A DNA stretch of 64,000 nucleotides from contig CM034138.1 of the NCBI GenBank assembly GCA_019914995.1, forward strand, positions 6,578,535-6,642,534, written 5' to 3'. The DNA is from Acanthochlamys bracteata. Taxonomy: Eukaryota > Streptophyta > Magnoliopsida > Pandanales > Velloziaceae. The position numbers were made by a program, and so were the translations under genes. This document shows, one piece after another, positions 11,447-25,000 of this stretch (positions are counted from its first letter, which is position 1; each line of letters opens with the position of its first letter). The notes beneath the pieces are model-generated. The model worked only from the letters and a program-made list of their open reading frames with translations. It did no database searches and had not been told where the DNA came from.

Positions 11447-12088
11447 TATCCAAATGAAATTTTTATAAAAATGCTATCATTCGATGTTTGTCAAGTGTAA
11501 CTTTATTTTTGGTCATAAGGCTTGAAGACCTATTTATACCACGCACAAGAATGTAATCAGCAGTAAGAATCAATCAAAATATATCCTTCACTTGATGGCA
11601 TGGAATAGAAAATATACAACAGAGAAAATGGCAACACAATGGGAAGTCTTTAGCGTTACTTTTCTGGCAAGAGGATTAACAAAGCAGCTTCCCATTTGAC
11701 CAACATAAGGTACATGGTTTTATTTCCTCGAAGTCATTGTTTGGCAATTATGGTTTCAGTACAAAAGGGCTTGGAAATTTTGCTGAACAAACAATACATT
11801 ACCTATATTAACTACCGGCTTTAGACAACACCGTGCATGGTTCAATTTTTATGTTGCATTCGGCCACTCTCAGCACCAGCATAGGGATCTATAATGACAT
11901 TGATCACAAGCAATAATAGACTTCAGTATTTTAGGGTTTCCTGCAAGATACCTCTTCCATCCAAAGGCTTCGATAAGAGTATGATAACCTGCACTTGGAA
12001 CAAATGTGGTCAAGGCTGGGTCCTTTTTATGCGATCTAGTTATTTTTTTTGGATTTCTTCAATCATGATCTTATACTCCACAAGTTGA
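11447..12088 (-). pseudogene. Inverted partial copy of HACL exon 2 and 3' flank
   Basis: Reverse complement of 4217-4884. The last 65 or so coding bases and the 3' flank are nearly identical to the gene, but at about 11906 (gene position about 4432) similarity drops abruptly to about 85%, with an indel that destroys the reading frame. It lacks exon 1 and cannot be a gene. Together with the gene's own 3' end it makes an inverted repeat around MULE-1, so any transcript crossing both arms could fold into double-stranded RNA. Confidence 0.85.
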
Positions 12089-13254
12089 CTCATAATTTTT
12101 TATATATAACGATGGAGATTAAAATTTGAATTTTTTACGCACTTATATGAATAGATGTGCACTAATATGTATATACGGTGACAATATATAAATGTCTTTT
12201 TATATATACATATATACACACACCTTACGTTTGGGGGCACCAATGGCACCCCCATCGCAGCCATTAGATCGTTTTATCCGATTGGCTGCAATGGAAAAGA
12301 GAGGAAACATGATTCATCAAGTAAAGAAGGGCAACTAAGTAAATTTGTATGATGGGAACACTGTGCTGCCAAGTCTTTTCGGACTCGTTTGGGCGTGCTA
12401 TAATTTTTTAGTTTTTGACATAAATATGCTTTATGATGTTATAAACCGCTTTGAAACTTTTGTTAAAAATATATTTTGATAAATTTTTTTTTTAACTGAT
12501 ACAGTTTGATGCTGAAAGCTAAACATAGTGTTTGGCTAAATTTATGTTTATTTTTAAAAAAAAAATATAATGATGAAAATATCATTATCTATATAATATT
12601 TGATATATTATTAAATATTTAACTTCTTTTTTATTTAATTATTTAATTTTTAAAGTTAATATTTATTATAATATAATAAAATTTTCGAATAATATACCAT
12701 AACACTTTTAAATATATAATAAATAATATTTAATTTTTAGTAATATTTTACTTTATTATTATTTTGCTGTCCTTTGCTTACAACAAGCAAAATCTCTCTC
12801 TTTTTTAGTTCCTCTAACACTCAACTAATTGTTTCTCATATACAATTCCATTGGTTATCATTCCTTAGCTAATTATAGCATATTGATCTTTTCTTTTCAA
12901 AAATATATAAATTACAGTTTTGGACCATTATCTATAAAGTTATACTATACTTAGGAAAAATATATTTATGAGAATTATAAAAAATTGTATGTGTAAATAT
13001 TCATGAAAAAATAGGGAAAATAAACTCAATCTTTATTGAAATTGGTAGAAAGTGTACATTAGTTGATCATATAATACAAATGGATAGCATGTATATATGA
13101 ATGAGCTACATTTTGAAAATATGTAATTAACTTATAGATTTAGTTATTTGCATACATGAATCATCAATCAATTGTACAATGACAATAATACACTAATTTT
13201 CTATAGATAACCTGTTTAGAAAAAAATATCCCTAAACATTCTCATAGAAAAGAG
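12089..13254. other. AT-rich spacer, no gene seen
   Basis: No coding signal. Around 12235-12300 there is a small GC-richer block (GGGGGCACCAATGGCACCCCC and a following imperfect palindrome) that resembles the terminus of a non-autonomous DNA transposon, but no partner end was found. The rest is AT-rich. Confidence 0.5.
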
Positions 13255-13545
13255 TTAACTGATTTCGTGATCATTGCATTGTACTGCATCAGACTAAGCT
13301 CAGCTAAGCAGAACACCATTCTTCTCCTGCACACACAAGAACACTAAGTTATACAAGGATTGATTTCGTGATATTAAAATAAACAACAACCCAAGCTCTA
13401 TGCAAATTCTGACCTCTTGGCCATAGAAAGCAGCATTCACAGAATGCTCCAGGAACACATACGGAGTTGGGAAGGTTAAGTACCACTCAAACTTCTTCAG
13501 TATGCTTTCTCTATTCTTAATATCTGTTCTCTTGTATAGACCCTG
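13255..13545 (-). pseudogene. B-type cyclin fragment (two exons with intron)
   Basis: Minus strand, about 13410-13545, encodes ILKKFEWYLTFPTPYVFLEH, matching the plant cyclin B cyclin-box segment usually read as ILGKLEWTLTVPTPYVFL. After an intron-like gap ending in a good acceptor (GTGCAG near 13334), 13261-13333 in another frame encodes MVFCLAELSLMQYNAMI, matching MVFFLAELGLMQYP of cyclin B. No other cyclin exons were seen on either side. It is therefore a genomic, unprocessed scrap of a cyclin B gene, since the intron is retained. It cannot give a working cyclin. Confidence 0.75.
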
Positions 13546-15225
13546 TTCTCTATTCTTACCCACAAATAGTTATCCAGAAAACCTTAGCAGGAGACGAAAA
13601 ATGGATCGGTCCATGCGACGGTTTGGTGTTCATTCGCTTGTGGTGGAATCTTAGAAACTTCATCTTCTGCCTAACGAGTCCAAACACAAACAGTGTACCA
13701 AAAATAATAATTCAGCAAACTAGCTAATAAATCAAACTTTGAAAGCTAATAACCATGGAATTGAGAGCTAAAACACCAAACTATTTGAAAACAAACTTTC
13801 AGCAACTTTAAAAACACAAACTCAACAAAAAAAAAACTAATTAACACAAAATCAACACAAAATAAAAAATTAAATCAACTAAAAACAAAAATCAATAACT
13901 AAATCAACACAAAATCAAATGTTGCCACAAACTGCAGCAACTGGCATGTATACCATTCTCCACATATGTTCTTTCACTTTCACATTCTAACTTTCTAGCA
14001 TCCTCTTTGCTATATATTTTTGCTCTATTATGATTTGTAAAAATCATGAAATATCATGCAGAAGAAGTTAATTTTGTTAAACCAGCAGCAATCAGAATTT
14101 TTAGAAAGCAATAATTTGCTAGGATTTTGAGACAACATGTAAACATATCCAATAGGAAAAAGACCATATGTCTAGCCATCCCTTGAAAAACCAACAGTCT
14201 CAAGTCATGCTTTTTTGGAATGTTTCAGACAGCTCTCTGGATAGTGATTAAGCATAACGATAGAACAAAAGCCGTACACAAACAAGCAGTGTGTCAGATA
14301 CATGCAAAAATGAATCATCCAAGAGATATCCATGAATGAACCGTCCATTAACAACCTTGTATCACTAATACATTGAGCTTCATGAAAAGTATAAATGGTT
14401 ATGAATAACAAGTTCAACTCATAAGGGCCAAATACATGCAAATCAGACAAATAAATGGGTCAATAAATATACCTATATAAGCATGTGTTTGCATCCCATA
14501 AATATGCGCTAAGATCAGAAAAATGCTAAGAGATATACTACAACTTTCTTCTAAAACCTAAAATAGAACTAAGAGATATCCAATAATCTGCTAGGCACAA
14601 TGCAAAAACAAATCCTCATTATAACTGTCTGATCAATCTGAGATTGTTACCCAAAATCATTTATCCACTTTGCATAAACATTTAACATATTTTTAGAAAA
14701 TCTACTTCACAAACATTAAACATTCCAAAGCAAACCCTAAGAACAAACACAATTGGGTTATTAGTGGCTGCATGTAATCCATCAATCAGTTCTTTTTTTT
14801 AAACTTTTGTTGTTTCCTTTGTTTGTTGAATTACTGCATTCTAGTTTGCTTTGTAAAGTGAAATTTTGTGCTCTTATAAAGTGCTCTGTCCATCCACTTA
14901 GAGCAACGACGTTTTAGCAGAAACAACAAAATTCACAAATTAGCTACAGCAACACCAAAAAGATTAAATTTTTACATTTTCAGTCTTTAAATTTCTTCCC
15001 AAAATAAGACCAAAACTGAGCACAAAATTGAAGTTCCATTCGACAACATTTTTATGTCTAGATCCACGAAAGGAAAAATGAAAATTCCAAGTTCCATTCC
15101 GCAACATTTTGAATAATTAAAAAGGAAAAAAAGACAAAGCACAAAAGTCACTAGAACTAATTAAATAAAATGGAAGAACCAGAAAAGAAACAAATAAAAA
15201 AAAAGAATATTAGAACCGAAACCTG
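13546..15225. other. AT-rich spacer or intron, no gene seen
   Basis: Low-complexity and AT-rich, with no supported exon. If the UTR-like exon at 15226-15490 is real, this may be an intron of a minus-strand transcript running toward the cyclin fragment. Confidence 0.4.
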
Positions 15226-15490
15226 TTCAAACGCCGGCGAAATAGTCAAAAAGAAAGCAAACGTAGATCGAGAAGAAATCAATCGAGACAGCACCGGCCA
15301 AGTAGCTCGTGAAGAACTCAAAAGCAGAAACCACCCTAAATCAGAGCGGAGAAGGAGGACTTATGGAAGGCCGGAAGAAGAGATCGAGATCGGTGTAGGA
15401 GACGAAGAAGAGAACGAGATCGAGAGGTTAGGGTTCGGCAGCGAAGTGAGGAAGATAAGAAAAGACAAAATGAGAAAATGTGGTTGGGTA
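15226..15490 (-). promoter_or_regulatory. Candidate minus-strand 5' UTR exon, divergent from alpha-SNAP
   Basis: Read on the minus strand this is CT-rich with an AACCCTAACC motif and ends in CAG followed by GTTTCGG, a plausible splice donor, then a T-rich intron-like stretch. This is how plant 5' UTR exons look. The alpha-SNAP leader starts only about 100 bases away on the other strand, so 15490-15560 may be a shared bidirectional promoter. No coding exon of the minus-strand transcript was recognised. Confidence 0.4.
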
Positions 15491-16039
15491 TAATACTTAT
15501 ATAACATCGTAATTTCTCAAAATCACTATGGGCAAAATTGTCTTTACTCGGGTGGCGAAAAGCCGCCGCGCGGCTCTTCTCTTCGCTTCTTCATTTTTGC
15601 TTCAACTCCTTGGCGATCCCGACTTCGAATCTTCTCCCGTGATCTTCCTCACCCGCGAGCTATATCAAATTCTTTTCCCGTTATCTTTTTCTTCCCCACT
15701 TCTTCTTCCTCTCGCCGATCGGCTTCCGGAGCCAGGGATCTAATTTTCCTTTCCTGCTGATCGGCTTCTCGGCTCCGTTGCTCAAAGTAGAAATCCATCG
15801 CAAACCTTGGTAATTCTCTCCTCCCGCGATCGATTCTGCTTTTGATTTCAATTTTCGGGAGCCGGATTCAAATTCGGCCGAATTTGAGATTCTTATTTTA
15901 TTAATTTTGTTGAAATTTGAAGTTTTGGGAGACGCCTACTATTGTATAGGATTTAGATTTGATCCTTAATACTTTTAGAATTTTTTTGAGTTTTTAAAAA
16001 ACTTTTGTCTGTGCCTTAGGGCGGGGATTTCGAGATACA
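15491..16039 (+). promoter_or_regulatory. Promoter and 5' UTR of alpha-SNAP, with a possible leader intron
   Basis: CT-rich leader-like sequence runs from about 15560. A GT after CAAACCTTG near 15809 and an acceptor CCTTAG just before GGCGGGGATT at 16020 would remove a 5' UTR intron of roughly 210 bases ahead of the ATG at 16040. This is inferred from splice-site appearance only. Confidence 0.45.
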
Positions 16040-19000
16040 ATGGAAGATCAACTGGGTAAGGGCGAGGATTTCGAAAAGAAGGCGGAAAAGAAACTCGGTG
16101 GATGGAGTTTTTTGGGCAACAAACATGAAGATGCCGCGGATCTATTAGAGAAAGCCGCCAACTGCTACAAGCTCGCCAAAGCCTGTAATTATCTCCGATC
16201 ATAGCCATCGATCATTTGATTCCATCGATTCGGTCGAATTTATCTTGTTGATCAATGATTTCTTTGGTTCTTTGTTGATTGATTGATTGATTGGTTGACT
16301 GGTTTATGCCATCTCTTCCTTGCCTCGATTGATTTTTGTCTGATTTAGTATAGATCGATCTCGACCGATTTGCTTTCTTATTTTCGGGGGGGAATCGATA
16401 TGGTAGGTGTGCCTCTAATAATCATGTCATTGTTTGATGGAGCCTGCTCGTTTGTTATTCAACTTTTCGCTTTTTTATAATGTGGGCAAGCTTAAACAAA
16501 CATCAAAAGGTGGTGTTTCCACTTGACCGGTGTAACATTTCACTTTGTTTTGCTCTAATTAATCATCCTCTACAAAAGCATTGTTTTTGGCTTTGTCTTC
16601 CCCCCTCTCTTCTTCCATAATTGTTCTTTTGTTTAATGTTTTGTATCATGGCCTGCTTGTGTTTTGAAGATTGTTTATAGCTGATCATTACTCATCAGTA
16701 TGCTGCTTCTAAGAGCTAGCTCCTCTCCTATTTTGGATTCATTATTAATTGATAGTACTGATAGTTTGGTAATTGGTGACTATTACTAGGTTCTTGTGAT
16801 TCTTTGAGTGTCTTTGCTTCTGCATTAGTGTTTGTTTTCTTAATTATACAAATATTGCAGGGGATAGAGCTGGGGCAGTCTACATCAAACTTGCTAATGT
16901 GCATTTAAAGGTTGTAATCTTCTTATCACTTTTTAGTCTCTTCTTTGTTTCATTAATATGTAATTTCCATGAATTTTCATAATGAATACAGTTAGAGAGC
17001 AAACATGAAGCTGCTGGATCATATGTTGATGCGGCAAACTGTTACAAGAAAACTTCTGCACAAGGTAGTATTGTTTGAGGAACCATTTTACTAATCATGT
17101 AGTTTCTTCTGCAATGCAAGTTTCATGTTGCTGACTTGAGTATTTTGGTTAATGCATTCTTGCTTCCTCTAATTGTTAAATTGCAAGATCATCCTTCCGA
17201 TCGTTTGGTATTGCTTTAAATAAGGTGTTTTGGTTTTTTTAAAAAAGAAAGCTTTTGGTAGGTTTGTTGAAAATGAGGTTACATTTTTAACTAAAAAAAT
17301 AAAAATTGTACATATAATGATTATATGGCATACACTTCATCCATGCCTTCTAAATTTTTAAAAAACATTCTAGAGTACTGTAGAAGGCTTCTTGGAATAC
17401 GATAAGTTTAAAGGAGATGATCATTTCTGTAGTGTTGTGAGTATCTGGCTAATAGAGTTTCACCTCTTTGTTATGTGTATGAATATCCTTTACTAATTCT
17501 CTTTGAATAAAAGAAAATGAACTGATACTTATCTTTAGATACAACATCTGTTTCGGGATTTCTTATCTAAAGATTGTCAGAATTTTTGTGTTTGTGAATT
17601 TCTTGACTATACTATGAAGAATATGTACATATCATATTTTGAAATAATGTACTTGTTTGCAATCTCTTAAAAATATGCAATCATGATTTATTTTCGGTCC
17701 TGACAAGGTGTTCTAGCAAGCTTTTAGATGCTCGTAAACCAGTACGTGTAGACATTTAGTGCACACTAAGCTGCAAAATCCCAGTGAAGTAGTGGTTCCT
17801 GCTTGGCATCTTTCTACCTGAATGTCATGATGTGTGATTTAAACTCTCTTAATCTACTTTGGGTTTAGAGTTTTTTGTTGACGAATATATCTTGGAAGTG
17901 AAATGGAAATGCGACCTGTTCATGCATGCTTAATTGCGCTCTTACTTGTACTGTCTTTGCGTCAACAAATGAAATGCAGGCATGTGTCTTAACAGCTGAA
18001 GTATTTGATCCATTTTGCATATTAAATAGTTACACTGAACTTTCTGCAGAGGCTGCTCAGTGCTTAAACCAGGCTCTGCATCTTTTCCTTGAGATTGGTA
18101 GACTGAACATGGCTGCACGATATTGCAAGGTTAGTATACGCAACCATGTAGTTACCGTTAAGTAACCATACTATTGCAATCCATGCTTGCTTTTGGTCTT
18201 CCCCTTTTTTGGTATGGACAAACTATCATACCCAGAGTATATAAAACCATCCTCGTGGCTTCACTTTATCTCATGTAAATGTGCTTTTGTCATTTAAGAC
18301 TATTACAAGTCTGAAGCTCCATTCTTCTTATGCACTTCCTTCTATCTCAGGAGCTTGGTGAGCTATACGAGGCTGACCAGAATCTTGATAAGGCAATGAG
18401 TTATTTTGAACGTGCTGCTGACCTCTTCCAAAGTGAAGAATCAACTAGCAGTGCTAATCAGTGCAAGCAGAAAGTAGCACAATTTGCTGCACAGCTGGAA
18501 CAGTAAGAATTTTTTGGATATTCAATAGTATTAGAGATCTCATGAAAAGAAATGGTGTGGCTGATTGATATAATATTATTTTTTTAATCACTAAGAGCCT
18601 GTTTGGCGCTCATAGTCGGAGTGGCTAGGGCATTAACTTTCCAAAGGGGAGGTTGGTGGTTTGAATTCAAAAAGTGTTTGTTTATCTAAAATAAATTTAG
18701 ACGATAGTATCGCAGATGATATGCCATAGTAAATTTTAAAATACCATAACCAAAATTTTGAGTGCTTGGTTCGGAAGGTCTTGAAATGCTATAGTGCATT
18801 AAAATAGTTAGTTTCTAGAAATAATGATGTGGTTGCTTAGTATTAATGATATAGTTTAGGAAAGCTTATGCATGCTAATTTTACATTAAATCCTAAATCT
18901 AGGACGTGTGGTTTTTGAATACCAACTCTTTACCCAAGGGCCAATTTGGCTTGTTTAAAAAATTATTTCAATGGTATTCAATCCATTGTATTGAGTTGAC

Positions 19001-22000
19001 ATCCCATGGGATATCAAATGAAAAACCAAAACTATAGTTTTAAATCCCATAGGAGTGTTTTGTACTAGAGATTTGAATACTTAAGCTAAAAGTAATACTT
19101 TTAATTTAGTTAGGTATGCGATATTCATCTAAATGCTAAAATGGTAGGGAATTTAAAGTGTTTTAATACTAAAACGGTAGGGAAAAATAATGCTTTTAAA
19201 ATCCATCTTTAAAGTATTGAAATATTTACCTCAGCCTCAAAGTGTTTCAAACCTTGATTGGAAGATTCCAATAAACCATGACATGTCTTACCAAACACAT
19301 ATTTGGAAAGTTCTACTGTGGTATTTGAAATACCTTGGGAATTTAAAGAATATCATCTTTTAGTTAAAATATGACACCTTGCCAAACAGGCCATAAGTTT
19401 TCTATCCCATAGTTTTAGGGAATTTCTTAGGAAAAAAATTTCTATGATATTAGAATAGAATAGCATTATATGTGATATACCATAGAAAATCTTTGAAATA
19501 CCATAACCGATATTCTGAGTGGAAGACATTAATGATATAGATCAATAGAGACTATGCTTTTGCCAATTTTTTTTGAATGCTAAATCAATGATCATAGGTA
19601 TGGTATTTTAATGTGAACATCTTACCGTAAGTTTTCTAATCTCATGGTTTTGGGGAATTTCTGTGGCATTTAAATACCACATAATGCATAGCCAAACCAT
19701 TCTTTACCATGGTATTTTTAATACCATGGAATTATGCAAAATCCTATACATGTCAAACAGGCTCTCTAAGTGTGTTTTGTGGATAAATCCGATGCAAGCT
19801 ATTACATTTTACTCGTGCAACTAAGCATAAGCAATAGCCTTTGTATTTGGCTCTCATGTAAGTGCTTGATTCTACTCATTTTCAAACACTCATCAATAGA
19901 TTTGCTGTATGCTTGTGCTATGTTTTCTTAACTATGGAGTTCTGTAGAAATAAAACCTTTTTTAATCAGTCGTCTCTTTAACATAAATGTCAGCCTTGTC
20001 GAGTTCTATATGTTTAATTTTTTAACGGAATACCTAGTTCTCTGAAAGCTTTATAGCTATTCTTTGTAGTAATTAGGTGACTTGAGCAACAAAATTTCAT
20101 TAGCCAGACTATGCTTAGGTGACTTGAGCAACAACATTTCTTTGGCCAAACTATGTGCTGTAGAATTAAGCATTGCTTTGCTGATGGTGCTTACCCCTAG
20201 TTCACATACCGACTCGGGCCATATTGTAGAGCTTCAAGGTTGTTGTGATTCCACTCCCTTTTGTTAAAGATACTTGATTAGTTGGGACATCCTACCACTT
20301 GGAATTATTTGTTGCTCCTATTTCATTCTTATTCATAGCTTTTTGTCTACTAATGTTTCTCTGGTTTTCTGTAGGTACCCAAAGGCAATTGAGATTTTTG
20401 AGGCAATTGCAAGGCAGTCGATGAACAGCAACCTCCTTAAGTATAGCGTGAAGGGGATCCTACTTAATGCTGGGATCTGTCAACTCTGTAGAGGTGATGT
20501 TGTTGCTGTAACCAACTCGCTTGAGCGGTATCAGGTCGAAATTACAATAATATCTTGGAGTTTTGGTCTTCTGAGGCTTAATTGATCATAGCTCTCCTTC
20601 TGATGATATTGCAGGAAATAGATCCGACCTTTTATGGCACACGTGAATACAAGTTTTTGGCTGTGAGTTCTTTTGTCAACTTTGTTTTAAATTTATTGTA
20701 TGATTTTCTGGAAGGTGTTAGTTGCTAATAATCCGTTCTTGTTCGAAGCTCTACTTTACTAGTTTCTATTGTTTCATGTGATTTTTCAATTCAAAGCTAT
20801 TAATTTGAAACGCCTCTAATTTATTAGCATCTTCACATGGCAGGACCTAGCGTCTGCTGTTGATGAGGGAGATGTCGAGAAGTTCACTGATGTCATCAAG
20901 GAATTTGACAGCATGACTAGACTGGTATATTTTTCTTGGATTTTCTTACTAGTTTTTCATACAATGATTTTGCTATGGAATTTTGATTTCCTTGTAATCA
21001 CTGAGAACTGGTGTCAAATGCTCAAGCTATTATTGCAATGGCTTAATAAGATGTTATCCATCTCTAAACAACTTTGGAAAAGAAGATGTGCAACATGCTA
21101 GTCGTTTTTCAAAATATTATGTAACTTTGTGTTTAGTAAAAGCATCTCTGAATGAACTACAATCAAAAATGAATTTTTTGAGGTAAACGCAAGCCTTATT
21201 GTATCAGGCTGGGTTTATTGTGTGATCGTTTAAGATTATTATGCTTTACTGGAAACCATATCGACAATAAACTTTTGGTGTTCAGATCTTTTTGACATTG
21301 TTTCGAAGTATTTCCAAACATGATATTAACCTGTTGCATTTCGGTTATTTCTATCGAACTTCTTTCGAGTACTGCATCATCATGTATGTTTTTTCTATTA
21401 TACTTTCCGTTTTATGTTCCCATATACCTATATCTTGCTAATGTTTGCTTAAAGAACAAGGTTGGGATGGTGATCAGCTAGAAAAGATGCTTTTAGGATT
21501 GGGGGTATTATAAAAATTGGCGTTATTTTGCAGTATTTACTGATAGAGGAAATGGACGTAATATAACCACTTTATAAAATAATTTAAGAATAGTTATTTT
21601 GCTGTATTTAAATGTAACATTTTTGGAGTCATAATGTTAGTCTGACTAATTGGATGGAGTTTCGCTTAGTAAGAAGCTAAGTAATTTTTCTCTAAATGGT
21701 AGTGATATCATTTCGCATTTAGTATGCTTTGTTTGTGGCGTTCTTACTGAATGCATTGATGAAGCATTCATCCATTAATGTTACATCTATACTTGCTAGT
21801 CACTTTGAATCTTCCTTCATAGAACATCCATAAAGATGTAGTCTTATGAATGCAACCATAAATCCTATTATATGAATACAATCTTATATAATATCACATT
21901 GGTCAAGAGTCCCAAACATTGAAATTGGATAAACTTTAGTTGCTTTCCCGCAGAGATAAGTCCATGACAACAAAATCCTAGAAAATGTTACAAACTAGAA

Positions 22001-25000
22001 TGAATACACTATCAGGTTATAAGTAAATCAAAGACATTGAAATCTTGTAAGGGAGTAAGAAGCATCTTGCTATAATTGGAAGACAACCTTCCACCCCTCC
22101 ACTAAAATGGGCCAGGTACTACTTCCATTTGTTTTATTATTCCATCGTTAAGATGTTATACATATTGTCATGACTTACGAGTTACGATAACAAATTTCTT
22201 CAAATTCAACTTTCTCCGTTTTGGATATCCAGCTGTGCATTAAAGGGCACTTCATTCCTCTTCCTAGATAAGCCATTTCAATGCTTCCTTTTATTTTCTT
22301 AGTCTCATCTTAAGGCATTTGTCAAATTAGCCTGTGGAGAACAAATTTCCTAAGTTTCAACTGCCTCCTTTTGAATTTTTTCCGAAAGTAGACCCTGTCA
22401 ATCAGTTTCCCTGGTTTTCGTGGATTAATAGCAGAGCACCTCTCTAGCCAAAGTACTTCCAAATTCCTTTAGGAAAATGCTTGCATATTAGATGAAGAAA
22501 ACAACTCTAACGAAACTGATATCCTTCCTTCATATATTTCTGTTAAGTTAAGATTAGTTATCATACTAACGATTTTATAACTCAAAAGTAACTTTGTAGT
22601 TAAGTGATATTTTCGTTCTGTACTAGTTTCTTGTAATGTTTCTTAAAACTTTATATCTAAGAAGTTAAGCACCTAAGTTTCCTTAATGATAGAGCCATTA
22701 TGTCATTATGTGTAAGCTCACAAAAGCATCCTTATACAAAACTTAAGAGCACGTATGCATGTTTCAGCATGTACATCACAAAACATGTTAAGCATATAAT
22801 TAACTTCTATTTATTTTATAACTAGACGCTATAGGGAGCATATCTTTTGCCAACCTAGTAGTTCTAAATCTAGTTGTAGCTTTTCTACTAATTCCTTTTA
22901 GTACGAACTTTCTCTTCCTTGGCTAATTACCAGTCACTCCCCATTGCATGTTTCAATGTCAAAAGTTCACTTGCCTAGATACTGGGGTGATTGGAGGTGA
23001 AGCTGGACTGCCTTATAAGCTGCTAATTATCAGTCACTCCTCATGCTCTCATTTTTCTTATTTATCTTGTGTTGCCCTTTTATTGCTTTACTCTTATTAT
23101 TTGTCATCATTGTTATTATAAGATGTATTTACGTTAATTCTTTTGTGCTTCATTTACTATGTTTTAGATTAAATAGTATTTATTGCTACTTCATATTTTA
23201 GTTAGTTTTATAGTCTCTTATAAGTATTATTTTCTATAATAGCTTGACTTGACTAATATTAGTGAAAGCTAAAGAGACCTCGTTAAGAACCTTATTTCTA
23301 TATCTTTAAAGTAAATGCTGTATGTAGTACCACATCTTTTGCCACTAAGAAGTGCTTTAGATAGCATAAAGTGGCGTGCGCTATGGGTGACCCTTGCTAC
23401 ACCCTAAGGATGTCTGATGCCTTTGATAAATTTGAAGTGACTGGATGAAAATTATCAATTATCAATATTAAATACTTAAATATAACTTTGTTGTTGGCTT
23501 TAGCCATTTGATTTAGGGGATGTTTGAGTTGTGATGTTGCAAAAGGAAATTTTTTGGAATGAAGAGTATTTTGGGAATTTCTGGAAAACAAGCTCAACTT
23601 TTTTGACCTAAAAGAATAATAAAAATAAGTAATAACTAGAACTTACAATGTAGAATTTTTCAGTACTTTTTAAATTTAAAAAGCATTCTGGAGAATGTTG
23701 TAGAAGGTTTATTGGGAAACGTGAATGAAAAGTAAGAATGAAAAGGAGTTGAAAAGCACTTCCAAACACCTCCCTAGTGATATACTATAGTCAATATTGT
23801 ATTTTCTGTTAAAACTTCTAGTGTTAAGAATTTCAAATACTGCAAGAATTCAATCTTCTCTATGAAGATTTAGAGAACTATAGTCTAATAAGAAAGGGAT
23901 AATTAGTTTCCGCCCCAAATCAATTCAAACCATTTGGTCATTTTTATCCTGTAGGGGTCAGATTTTTAGCTTTTTTTGTTGGAGCTGAAGGATGAATAAT
24001 ACAAGCAATGCCAGTTGACCATATATATGGAAATCTCGGCTAAATTATACACAAAGTTAGGTGCTAGCGAAGGCTAGGGCATTCCTCACCCTTGGAGAGA
24101 TTGAGGGTTCAAATTTTGTGCTATTTCATGTAAAAACTACACGAGAATAGGTGATAACAACCACAAAGTCTTGTTACGTGGGTAGTCGGTCTCGTTTTTT
24201 GGCTAGTACCTGTCTCCATAAGAAACGATCTTAAACCATATATGCCATTGAAAGATAGTTGAAGATGAAGATAACGACAACGAAGAGCTAAGAGGTGTAA
24301 GAGGCAACAATGAAAGTCATCAATGATGGAGCATACTAGCTGAGGGTAGGAGAGCAATTGAAGAAGATGAATAGATTGGGAAAGTGCAAATTAGGATCTT
24401 TTATAACCGGGTGTCATACCTAGCGTCCCTAATTGCTAAAATCACAGTATAATGAGGCTCTTGAGCTATGAGTTTTAGCAAATTAAGATTCATATTACTA
24501 TTTTCTCTAACAAACACCTTTACAATTTTAGCAATTTTAGGCCTTAAGAATTTTGGTTTGGAAAATATAGATCTCACGGCTTTTGTATTCAGATTTTATA
24601 TTTTCTATGGTAAAGGATCTATGTACTATGTCCAAACTTGATTCTTTTAAGCTGGATCCCTGTTTTACACTTATTCATCATAGGGATTTGGATGCACAGA
24701 CGTGCATAGTGTCTGACACCTTTTGAATTCTGAGTAACACAAATACAATTTTTAAACATCTAGTAAATATGGTGAACACATCTACAATCACTGAAGATTT
24801 GCTAAAGTTTGGTGAATACACAGTCAATTGGTTAACATCTTGTAAACATGGTGAATACATACATATACTATCTAGTAAACCATCGTACAACAACAATAAC
24901 ATCAACTTGGTTTGGTTGACTGCTATAAAGGTGAATACTCTGGTTGTCATCAGGAGATTACTTAGCATGGGAAACTGCAAAGAGAAGTCAATGGAGAGTA

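Noticed and set aside
12235-12300. A transposon terminus around the GGGGGCACC palindrome
   Set aside because: No matching opposite end or target duplication could be found, so it was not listed as an element.
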